Positions 48,272 through 56,119 of a stretch of DNA of 64,000 nucleotides are shown piece after piece (positions within the stretch are counted from its first letter, which is position 1; each line of letters starts with the position of its first letter). A program made the position numbers and the translations under genes. This stretch comes from Sphingomonas sp. Leaf20 (lineage in GTDB: Bacteria > Pseudomonadota > Alphaproteobacteria > Sphingomonadales > Sphingomonadaceae). Location of the stretch: the NCBI RefSeq assembly GCF_001421535.1, contig NZ_LMKN01000001.1, positions 1,586,267-1,650,266 on the forward strand. The letters run 5' to 3'. A model generated the notes under the pieces. It was not told the DNA's origin. It made no database searches and worked only from the letters and a program-made list of their open reading frames with translations.

Positions 48272-48300
48272 TTGTGACTTTATGCGGAGCACCCATAAAT
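48272..48300 (+). promoter_or_regulatory. Sigma-70-like promoter for the NfrB-like gene
   Basis: TTGTGA (48272-48277), 17 bases, ATAAAT (48295-48300) in a locally AT-rich stretch. Transcription would start about 75 bases before the ATG at 48381. Confidence 0.5.
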
Positions 48301-48380
48301 ATTCGTCCAATCATCCGATTCGGACCAACATAAATCCGAGCTGGCGGTAAATTGCGATAGGTACCGGCCGGGGGAATGCC

Positions 48381-49775
48381 ATGGTCGAACACCTATGGAT
48401 TGTCGATATCATCGCGCGGGAGGCATTCCTGTTTGCGGGTGTCGGCCTTCTCATTGGTGGACTAGACGATCTGCTGGTCGATCTTGTCTTCATCGGTCGA
48501 TCGATATGGTGTCGTCGGACCGTCCGTCCGTGTCTGCGCGATCTTCCCGCACCCTTGGTCCGCGCGCCGCTCGCGATATTCGTGCCCGCGTGGGACGAGG
48601 TGGCGGTCATCGGGGCGATGCTCGCGACCGCGGTCGCGCGATTCGAGCACGAAGATTACCGGATCTATGTCGGTGCCTATCCGAATGACCGCGCGACGAT
48701 CGATGCGGCTGCAGCAGCGGCGGCGTGCGATCCGCGGATCACGGTGGTGATCGGGGACCATGACGGGCCGACGACCAAGGCGGATTGCCTCAACACGCTC
48801 TGGCACGCGTTGCGCCGCAGCGATGCCGAGGCGGGGCGGCGGACCAAGGCGATCGTGCTGCACGATGCAGAGGACGTCGTGCATCCGCTCGAACTGCGCG
48901 TGTTCGATTCGCTGATCGATCGGTACGCCGTCGTGCAACTGCCGATCCTGCCGCTCGTCAAACGGGGCGCGCGGCTCGTCTCGGGGCATTATGCGGACGA
49001 ATTCGCAGAGGCGCACATGAAGCAGCTCGTCGTGCGCACCGCGGTCGGGGCGGCGATGCCGCTCGCGGGGACCGGGTGCGCGATCTCGACCGCGGTGCTC
49101 GAAACCGTGGCGCATGCGCGCGGCGGCGATCCGTTCGACGCCACCAGCCTGACCGAAGACTATGAACTCGGGCTGCGAATCGCCGAGCTCGGCGGTCGCG
49201 GTCGTCTTGCGTGGATCGGCGACGGGACCAGCGACGGGATCGGCGGTCAGATCACCGTCCGTGCATTCTTCCCGTCGACGCTCGACACGGCGATGCGGCA
49301 GAAGGCGCGCTGGATGACGGGGATCGCGCTGGCGGGATGGGACCGCACCGGCTGGGCGCGACCGCTGGCCTTTACCGATCACTGGATGCGGATGCGCGAC
49401 CGGCGTGCGCCCTTCGGCATACTGGTGCTCGCGACGGCGTATTTTGCGCTGCTGGCCTGGGGGCTTGCACTGCTGCTGCACTGGCAAATGCCCGAGGCGC
49501 GCAGCGCAATCCAGACGCCCGCCTCATGGCTGCTGATCGTCAACACCGCATTGCTCGTCTGGCGGCTGGGCGGACGGATGTTCTTCACCGCGCGCGGCTA
49601 TGGTCTGCGCGAGGCGTGCTGGTCGATACCCCGCTTCGTCGTGGGCAATTATATCGGGCTGATCGCCGCGCCGCGCGCGCTGATCCGGTACGTCGCCATC
49701 CTTCGCGGCGCGCCTCCGATATGGGACAAGACGCGGCATGAGTTCCCCGATCCCGGGTCGCTTGCCCGCGCATGA
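48381..49775 (+). CDS. Membrane glycosyltransferase, NfrB-like (GT2)
   Basis: 464 residues. An N-terminal membrane segment is followed by a GT2 domain: 'FVPAWDEVAVIGAMLATAVA', 'VVIGDHDGPTTKADCLNTLW', 'VLHDAEDVVHPLELRVFDSL' (DAED metal site) and 'ASLTEDYELGLRIAELGG'-like 'SLTEDYELGLRIA' with 'QKARWMTGI' (QxxRW variant), then two to four C-terminal membrane segments. E. coli NfrB, with a MshEN c-di-GMP domain after it, secretes a polysaccharide used by phage N4. Here the sensor domain is absent. It overlaps the next gene by ATGA. Confidence 0.85.
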   Translation: MVEHLWIVDIIAREAFLFAGVGLLIGGLDDLLVDLVFIGRSIWCRRTVRPCLRDLPAPLVRAPLAIFVPAWDEVAVIGAMLATAVARFEHEDYRIYVGAYPNDRATIDAAAAAAACDPRITVVIGDHDGPTTKADCLNTLWHALRRSDAEAGRRTKAIVLHDAEDVVHPLELRVFDSLIDRYAVVQLPILPLVKRGARLVSGHYADEFAEAHMKQLVVRTAVGAAMPLAGTGCAISTAVLETVAHARGGDPFDATSLTEDYELGLRIAELGGRGRLAWIGDGTSDGIGGQITVRAFFPSTLDTAMRQKARWMTGIALAGWDRTGWARPLAFTDHWMRMRDRRAPFGILVLATAYFALLAWGLALLLHWQMPEARSAIQTPASWLLIVNTALLVWRLGGRMFFTARGYGLREACWSIPRFVVGNYIGLIAAPRALIRYVAILRGAPPIWDKTRHEFPDPGSLARA

Positions 49776-50782
49776 AGGGCGGACGCCCGTTCCGGTTCCT
49801 CGTCGTCGCACTCGGAACATGGGCGGGGATACGCGCTGCGATCCTGCTCCCCGGCATCGCGCCCGGCCCCGCCATCGTCCGCCTTTTCACCCCGCAGCCC
49901 GCCAGCGCAGTCCCGCGATCGGCGCGCGATGACGGACCGGCCGGACAGCCGGCGCGCCGCGCGTCTGCGGTCTCGATCCTGCGCAACGGTGGTCTGCACC
50001 GGGAGTTTCGGCCCGAGCAGCCGCGAGTCGTGATCGAGCGTCGTCCCGCTGTCGCCGCTGCGACCCCGCCCTTATCCGGCGCGGCTCGACCGGCTCCCGT
50101 GCAGACGGATCCGATGCTGCGCGTGTTTCCCGCGGTGCGGCCCGTTTCGCCCGGGCGAAGCCGGGTCGGTGCGAGCGCATGGCTGCTCGCGAGAGGCGGT
50201 CCTGCCGGGACGCTGTCGGGCGGTCAGCTCGGCGCGTCGCAAGCCGGTGTGCGAATTACCTACGCGCTGGGCGAGGCGCGCAAGGTCTCGCTCGCCGCGC
50301 GTCTCGCCGCGCCACTTGAAGGGCGTGGACGCGAAGCGGCGGTCGGGCTGGAATGGCAACCGACGCGCTTGCCCGTCCGGTTCGTCGCCGAACAGCGGTT
50401 CGTGCTCGATGGCGGTCGTGGCGGCCCGACGCTCGGGGTGATCGCGGGCTATGGGCCGGGCGAGATCGCGCCCGGCGTCCGTCTCGAAGCCTATGGCCAG
50501 GCCGGCGCGATCGCGCGCGCCGGGATCGAGGCGTATGCCGATGCGGCGGCACGCCTCACGCACCCGGTGCTGCAGCGTCGCGGCATCGCGCTCGACGGCG
50601 GTCTGGGTGTCTGGTGCAGTGCGCAGCGCGATGCCGAGCGACTCGATGTCGGCCCGACGCTGGGTGTCGCAGTCCCGCTCGGCGGGCGACCAATCCGCGT
50701 GGCCCTCGACTGGCGTGCGCGGATCGGCGGCCGTGCGCGCCCGGGCTCGGGGCCCGCCCTGTCGATCGGCAGCGATTTCTGA
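49772..50782 (+). CDS. Probable NfrA-C-like outer membrane protein
   Basis: 336 residues. Signal-like start ('RFLVVALGTWAGIRAAIL'), a Pro/Arg/Ala-rich region to about 125, then alternating beta strands ('GVRITYALGEARKVSLAARL', 'LPVRFVAEQRFVLDGGRGG', 'GVRLEAYGQAGAIARAGIEA') ending in Phe, as outer membrane barrels do. It matches the C-terminal barrel region of N4 adsorption protein NfrA in style. The TPR superhelix of full NfrA is missing. Coupled to the NfrB-like enzyme. Confidence 0.65.
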   Translation: MKGGRPFRFLVVALGTWAGIRAAILLPGIAPGPAIVRLFTPQPASAVPRSARDDGPAGQPARRASAVSILRNGGLHREFRPEQPRVVIERRPAVAAATPPLSGAARPAPVQTDPMLRVFPAVRPVSPGRSRVGASAWLLARGGPAGTLSGGQLGASQAGVRITYALGEARKVSLAARLAAPLEGRGREAAVGLEWQPTRLPVRFVAEQRFVLDGGRGGPTLGVIAGYGPGEIAPGVRLEAYGQAGAIARAGIEAYADAAARLTHPVLQRRGIALDGGLGVWCSAQRDAERLDVGPTLGVAVPLGGRPIRVALDWRARIGGRARPGSGPALSIGSDF

Positions 50783-50840
50783 GCAGAACCGCAGGAGCAA
50801 CGGGTGGTCCCTGCGCGCGCTTTGCGTATAAACCCGTCCG

Positions 50841-51755
50841 GTGGACCTGTATCTTCCCATCGCGAACCTGTCGGTCAACGCGCTTGTCATCATCCTGCTT
50901 GGCGGCGGCGTCGGGTTGCTCTCGGGAATGTTCGGCGTCGGCGGCGGCTTCCTGACGACGCCGCTGCTGATCGTCTACGGCATTCCGCCGACCGTCGCCG
51001 CCGCGTCGTCCGCGAGCCAGGTCACCGGGGCCAGCGTCTCGGGCGTCTTCGCGCATTTCCGTCGCAACGGGGTCGATACGAAGATGGGCGGCGTCCTGGT
51101 CGCGGGCGGTATCCTCGGCGCGTTCTTCGGCGCATGGCTGTTCCGGCTGCTTCAGCAAAGCGGGCAGATCGATACCGTGATCGCGATCGTCTATGTGCTG
51201 ATGCTCGGGTCGATCGGCGGCATGATGGCGCGCGAATCGATCAGCACGATCGGGCGCGCGCGGACCGGTCGCCCGGCCAAGCCGCGCAAGCGACGCCATC
51301 ATCCGCTCGTGGCCGCGCTGCCGCTGCGGACGCGCTTCTATGCCTCTGGGCTGTATATCTCGCCGCTCGCGCCGTTGCTGCTCGGTTTCTTCACCGGGGT
51401 GCTGACGATCCTGCTTGGTATCGGCGGCGGGTTCATCCTCGTGCCCGCGATGATCTACCTGCTCGGCATGGCGACCTCGGTGGTGGTCGGCACGTCGCTG
51501 TTCCAGACGCTGTTCGTCACCGCGGTGGCGACGATGGTCCACGCGACCACGACCAAGGCCGTCGACATCGTCCTTGCCGGGCTGCTGCTGATCGGTTCGG
51601 TCGTCGGCGCGCAGATCGGCGCGCGGTTCGCGACCAAGTTCCGTCCCGAATATCTGCGGCTTGGCCTCGCGGTGATGGTCTTGCTGGTCGGTGCGCGGAT
51701 CCTGCTCGGGCTGGTGTGGCGGCCGGAGGAAATCTTCTCGGTGGCGCTTTCGTGA
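50841..51755 (+). CDS. TauE/SafE family sulfite/anion exporter
   Basis: 304 residues from GTG. Two TauE repeats with the family Gly-rich blocks 'LLSGMFGVGGGFLTTPLLIV' and 'ILLGIGGGFILVPAMIYLLG'; about eight membrane segments. Family members export sulfite or organosulfonates; the substrate is not known here. It overlaps the TIGR02186 gene by GTGA. Confidence 0.9.
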   Translation: MDLYLPIANLSVNALVIILLGGGVGLLSGMFGVGGGFLTTPLLIVYGIPPTVAAASSASQVTGASVSGVFAHFRRNGVDTKMGGVLVAGGILGAFFGAWLFRLLQQSGQIDTVIAIVYVLMLGSIGGMMARESISTIGRARTGRPAKPRKRRHHPLVAALPLRTRFYASGLYISPLAPLLLGFFTGVLTILLGIGGGFILVPAMIYLLGMATSVVVGTSLFQTLFVTAVATMVHATTTKAVDIVLAGLLLIGSVVGAQIGARFATKFRPEYLRLGLAVMVLLVGARILLGLVWRPEEIFSVALS

Positions 51756-52510
51756 AACGCGTGTGGCTGACCCTGGTCGCGCCACTCATGATGGCGCAGG
51801 CCAAACCCGTGCTCGTCCCCGACGTGTCGCAGCGCAATATCGAGATCGCCTACAGCTTCACTGGTGCCGAGCTGCTGCTGTTCGGCGCGATCCTCTATCC
51901 CGGTGGCCGGCTGCCGAGCGGCGAAAGCCCGACCGACATCGTCGTCGTCGTGAAGGGGCCGACGCAGTCGGTCGTGATGCGCGAGAAGGAGAAGGTTGCC
52001 GGGATCTGGGTCAATGCGTCGCGCCTGCGCTATCGGTCGGCGCCCAGCTTCTATGCGATCGCCTCGTCGAGGCCGGTCGCACGGCTGGTCGACGATCGCA
52101 CGCGCGCGATCTACGAACTCGGTCTCGACAGCCTGCAATTGTCGCCCGCATCGAGCGCACCATCGGACACGCAGGACCGGTTCCAGCGCGGGCTGGTCGA
52201 TCTCAAGCGCCGCGCCGGGCTGTATTACGAGGCGCCGCGCGCGGTCGAGATCACCGACGACGTCCTCTATCGGGCGCGAGTCAGCATCCCTGCACGCGTG
52301 CCCGTCGGGCGCTTCACCGCGGAGACCTTCCTGATCCGCGACGGCCGCGTGCTCGCCGCCGCGGTGCGCGACATCGACATCCGCAAATCCGGGTTCGAAC
52401 GCTTCGTCGCGCGCGCCGCGGACCGGTCGTCGATCCTCTACGGCCTTGCCGCGGTCTTCCTCTCGATCTTCCTCGGCTGGGCCGCGGGCTGGATCGCCCG
52501 CCGGATCTGA
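51752..52510 (+). CDS. TIGR02186 family membrane-anchored periplasmic protein
   Basis: 252 residues from GTG. Signal peptide ('VWLTLVAPLMMAQA'), a periplasmic beta-rich domain ('NIEIAYSFTGAELLLFGAIL', 'GIWVNASRLRYRSAPSFYAI'), and a C-terminal membrane segment ('LYGLAAVFLSIFLGWAAGWI'). TIGR02186 proteins are found with TauE/SafE transporters in alphaproteobacteria; the role is unknown. Confidence 0.87.
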   Translation: MKRVWLTLVAPLMMAQAKPVLVPDVSQRNIEIAYSFTGAELLLFGAILYPGGRLPSGESPTDIVVVVKGPTQSVVMREKEKVAGIWVNASRLRYRSAPSFYAIASSRPVARLVDDRTRAIYELGLDSLQLSPASSAPSDTQDRFQRGLVDLKRRAGLYYEAPRAVEITDDVLYRARVSIPARVPVGRFTAETFLIRDGRVLAAAVRDIDIRKSGFERFVARAADRSSILYGLAAVFLSIFLGWAAGWIARRI

Positions 52511-52620
52511 TCGCCCCCGGATCGGGTCATAGGTGCCTCGCGAGTCACGGTATCTTTACGCTCCTGCCCGCATGGTCGCCGCCGAATGAGGCGAAGCCCA
52601 GCGGCGAGAATGGACTGTTG

Positions 52621-54309
52621 ATGATCGAAATGCCCGGATCCGAGCTGTTCCAGCGCGCCATCGCGGCGGCGACCCTGGCGGATGCTCCCCCGACCGTGCC
52701 GCCGGCCGGCGGCGCGGCGAGCGCGATCGGCGTGGTCTTCGCGATCGCCGGATCGAGCAGCCGGATCCTGCTCGACCGGTCGGCGATCGCCACGCTCGAG
52801 GATCGCGCGGATCCGATCCTCGCCGCCGCCGGACAGGTCGGCAGCCAGGTCAAGATGCGCGTCGGCAGCGTCTGGCTCGTCGCCAATGTCCGCTCGCTCA
52901 GGCTGGAGGACGATACGGGCACCTGCGTCGCGGCCGAGATCGACTTTCTCGGCGAGGGCGACGAGAGCGCGCTGACCGGAACGCTGCACGGCTTCAGACG
53001 CGGCGTGACGCGCTATCCGATGCCTGGCTGCGAGGTCCATCCGATCACCACGGCGGATCTGCAGACCATCTATGCCGCCGACGACCGCGCCAATATCGAC
53101 ATCGGTACCGTCTACCCGACCGCCGACGTCCGCGCCGCGCTGTATGTCGACGCGATGCTCGGCAAGCATTTCGCACTGGTCGGCGCGACGGGTACGGGCA
53201 AGTCGACGGCCGCCGCGCTGATCCTCCACCGGATCTGCGACCTCGCGCCGCAGGGGCATGTCGTGATGATCGACCCCCATGGCGAATATGCCTCGGCATT
53301 CCGTACCAACGGCGCGATCCACGACGTCACCAATCTCCAGATGCCCTATTGGCTGATGAACTTCGAAGAGCATTGCGAGGTCTTTCTGACCAGCAGCGGC
53401 GCCGATCGTCAGTTCGATGCCGACATCCTCGCCAAATGCCTCCTGATGGCCAAGGCGAAGAGCCGGCTTGCGCAGGAGATCGCCAAGCTCACCGTCGACG
53501 CGCCGATCCCGTATCTGCTCAGCGACCTGACGAACATCATCGGGCTTGAAATGGGCAAGATGGACCGTGCCGGCGATACGGCACCCTATCTCCGGCTCAA
53601 GACGAAGATCGACGAGATCAAGGCGGATCCGCGCTACGGTTTCATGTTTTCGGGGATGCTCGTCGCGGACACGATGGCGAGCTTCCTCGCGCGGATCTTC
53701 CGCTTGCCGGGCGACGGCAAGCCGATCTCGATCATCGACGTGTCCGGCGTTCCGTCGGACATCACCTCGGTGGTGGTCGCGGTGCTCGCGCGGATGACGT
53801 TCGACTTCGCGATCTGGTCGCGCAACGAACCGCAGCGCCCCATCCTGCTCGTCTGCGAGGAGGCGCATCGCTACATTCCTGCGGGTCGGGACAGCAAGAG
53901 TGCGGTCGGGCGTATCTTCGGCCGGATCGCCAAGGAAGGCCGCAAATACGGCGTGTCGCTGGGGCTTATCACGCAGCGTCCGTCGGATCTGGCGGAGGGC
54001 GTGCTGTCGCAGTGCGGCACGATCATCGCGATGCGTCTCAACAACGATCGCGATCAGGCGTTCGTCCGCGCGGCGATGCCCGAAGGCGCGCGCGGCTTCC
54101 TCGATTCGATCCCCGCGCTCCGCAACCGCGAAGGCATCATCTGCGGCGAAGGCGTGACCGTCCCGATCCGCGTCGCGTTCGCCGATCTCGAGGAGGCCCG
54201 TCGCCCGGCATCGGGCGATCCGCTGTTCTCCGAGCTCTGGCGCGATGTCGGTGGCGAGGATCACATCCTCGAACGGACGATCCGCAAATGGCGGGCGCAG
54301 GGCAAATAG
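52621..54309 (+). CDS. HerA-like ATPase (DUF87)
   Basis: 562 residues. An N-terminal HAS-barrel-like region (about 30-160) precedes a RecA-like ATPase: Walker A GATGTGKST (188-196), 'VVMIDPHGEYASAF', Walker B 'PILLVCEEAHRYIP' and a C-terminal 'IIAMRLNNDRDQAFVRAAMP'. HerA hexamers translocate DNA, usually with the nuclease NurA. No nurA is adjacent here. The role may be DNA translocation or defence-like but this is not shown. Confidence 0.85.
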   Translation: MIEMPGSELFQRAIAAATLADAPPTVPPAGGAASAIGVVFAIAGSSSRILLDRSAIATLEDRADPILAAAGQVGSQVKMRVGSVWLVANVRSLRLEDDTGTCVAAEIDFLGEGDESALTGTLHGFRRGVTRYPMPGCEVHPITTADLQTIYAADDRANIDIGTVYPTADVRAALYVDAMLGKHFALVGATGTGKSTAAALILHRICDLAPQGHVVMIDPHGEYASAFRTNGAIHDVTNLQMPYWLMNFEEHCEVFLTSSGADRQFDADILAKCLLMAKAKSRLAQEIAKLTVDAPIPYLLSDLTNIIGLEMGKMDRAGDTAPYLRLKTKIDEIKADPRYGFMFSGMLVADTMASFLARIFRLPGDGKPISIIDVSGVPSDITSVVVAVLARMTFDFAIWSRNEPQRPILLVCEEAHRYIPAGRDSKSAVGRIFGRIAKEGRKYGVSLGLITQRPSDLAEGVLSQCGTIIAMRLNNDRDQAFVRAAMPEGARGFLDSIPALRNREGIICGEGVTVPIRVAFADLEEARRPASGDPLFSELWRDVGGEDHILERTIRKWRAQGK

Positions 54310-54354
54310 GGGCGGTGCGGTCGTCGGGCGCGGCGCGGCGCGGGGGCCGCGTCG

Positions 54355-55938
54355 CTACCCGCCGACGCGGACCGCCAGCAGTTGCGCGACCCGCGCCTTG
54401 AACGCACGCAGCGCCGATCCCGACAGCGTTGCGGCACTGGCAAACGACATCGCGCGCGGATTGACCGCCGCGCCGTTCTTCCACACTTCCCAGTGAAGAT
54501 GCGGTCCGGTCGAGATCCCGGTTGAGCCGACATAGCCGATGACCTGCCCCTGCCGCACGCGCGTTCCCGACGACACCGCGATCCGGCTCATATGGCCATA
54601 GCCGCTCGCCATCCCGCCGCCGTGCGCGAGCTTGACGAAATTGCCATAGCCGCCGGTTCGGCCCGCGAACGCGACCACGCCGTCGCTCATCGCATGGATC
54701 GGCGCGCCGTAAGGTGCGCCGATGTCGAGCCCCTTGTGCATGCGCATGAACCCCAGCAGCGGGTGCATGCGCAGTCCGAAGCTCGACGTGATCCGTCCCG
54801 ATACCGGCATTCCCGATACTGCGCGCCGTTCGGTCTGCCCGTTGGCATCGAACCAGCCGCCCCGGCCTTCGGAATCCTCATCGCTACGGTCGTCGCCGCT
54901 CGTCGTCGATCCGAACCGGACCAGCTGCAGCTTGCGGCGGCCCTGGTCGATTCCAGCGAACAGCAGGTCGCCGATCCGCGTTTCGCCGGTCGCGGCACGT
55001 TCACGCGCGACGATCAGGTCGAAACCGTCCGCCGCGGTCACGTCGCGGCCGATCGAGAGACGCGTCGCAACCGCCTTGATATAAGCCTCGACGACCTTGG
55101 CAGGCGCCCCCGCGGCGCGCGCCGACCGATACAGGCTCGATCCGACCAGTCCCTGGATCCGCAGCGGCGTCCGGTCGACCGCGATCGGCTTGCGCGTCAT
55201 CGCCAGCCTATTGCCGACGCGGTTCAGCGACAGCGCGAGATCGAACCGCGCACGTACCTGGAGCGTGTCGAGAGGGCGCGCGACGCGGCGATCTGCGCGG
55301 CGACCCAGCGTCAGCGCGATCCGTGTGCCCGGTGCGATATCGCGCAGGTCGACGGTCTGCGCGACGAGCGCCGCGACGTCTTCGGCATCGCGGCGGCTGA
55401 CCCCGGCGCGGATCAGGACGCGGTCGAACGCGTCGCCCTGGCCAAGCGTCGCGGACAGCTCGATGCTCGGACGCTCGGGCGCCTGCGCCAGCGGCGCGAC
55501 GAGGTCGTTCGCCGCCATCCGCCGTCCGGTCGACGCACCCTGACCGAGCGGTGCGATCCCCAGCGCGCGGGCCTCGTCGCGCTCGGCGCCGGCGAGCGGT
55601 GCGGGGACGTTGCCCGTCAGTGGCGTGAATCCCGGGGCGAGCATGATGGTCGCGGCACACAAGGCGGTGCAGGTCGCAAGCCCGCGCCACCAGCTGCGGC
55701 TGCCGATCGCGACGCCCAGATCGGGGACCCAGTCGAGATGCGTGACGGCGTCACGCGCCTGCCCGAAGATCGCCGTGCCGAACGTTGCCGCGTCTGCGGC
55801 GGCGTCATGCCGGGGAAGGACGCGAGACGCAGGCGCGCGACCGAAACCGCGGCTGGCGCTGTGGCCCGGGCCGCCGGCGAGCTCCAAGTCCTGGTCCGTT
55901 CCTAGATACACGGCGGCGCCTCGAATCATGGCCAACAT
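54355..55938 (-). CDS. M23 family metallopeptidase (LytM-type)
   Basis: 527 residues. A membrane segment near 85 ('ATCTALCAATIMLAPGF') is followed by a middle region with LysM/OapA-like features and a C-terminal LytM domain: zinc HxxxD in 'MHKGLDIGAPYGAPIHAMSD' and HxH in 'STGISTGPHLHWEVWKNG'. It cleaves peptide cross-bridges in peptidoglycan or regulates amidases. Both zinc motifs are intact, so it should be active. Confidence 0.9.
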   Translation of the reverse strand: MLAMIRGAAVYLGTDQDLELAGGPGHSASRGFGRAPASRVLPRHDAAADAATFGTAIFGQARDAVTHLDWVPDLGVAIGSRSWWRGLATCTALCAATIMLAPGFTPLTGNVPAPLAGAERDEARALGIAPLGQGASTGRRMAANDLVAPLAQAPERPSIELSATLGQGDAFDRVLIRAGVSRRDAEDVAALVAQTVDLRDIAPGTRIALTLGRRADRRVARPLDTLQVRARFDLALSLNRVGNRLAMTRKPIAVDRTPLRIQGLVGSSLYRSARAAGAPAKVVEAYIKAVATRLSIGRDVTAADGFDLIVARERAATGETRIGDLLFAGIDQGRRKLQLVRFGSTTSGDDRSDEDSEGRGGWFDANGQTERRAVSGMPVSGRITSSFGLRMHPLLGFMRMHKGLDIGAPYGAPIHAMSDGVVAFAGRTGGYGNFVKLAHGGGMASGYGHMSRIAVSSGTRVRQGQVIGYVGSTGISTGPHLHWEVWKNGAAVNPRAMSFASAATLSGSALRAFKARVAQLLAVRVGG

Positions 55939-56119
55939 CGCCGTTCCCCCCGGCGTTGTCCGATTCCCTGTGCAGCAAGGGTCCTAAAGTCAAATTAACC
56001 CGCCGCGGGTGCGCCACGGCGGACGACGAGACGTGGCCGGCCGCGGACCGGCCGATCGCTACGCGCGTGTTGTGGCGAAGTTCGTGCGCCGGTCATTGCG
56101 CGGGGGGACATTAGGTCCG

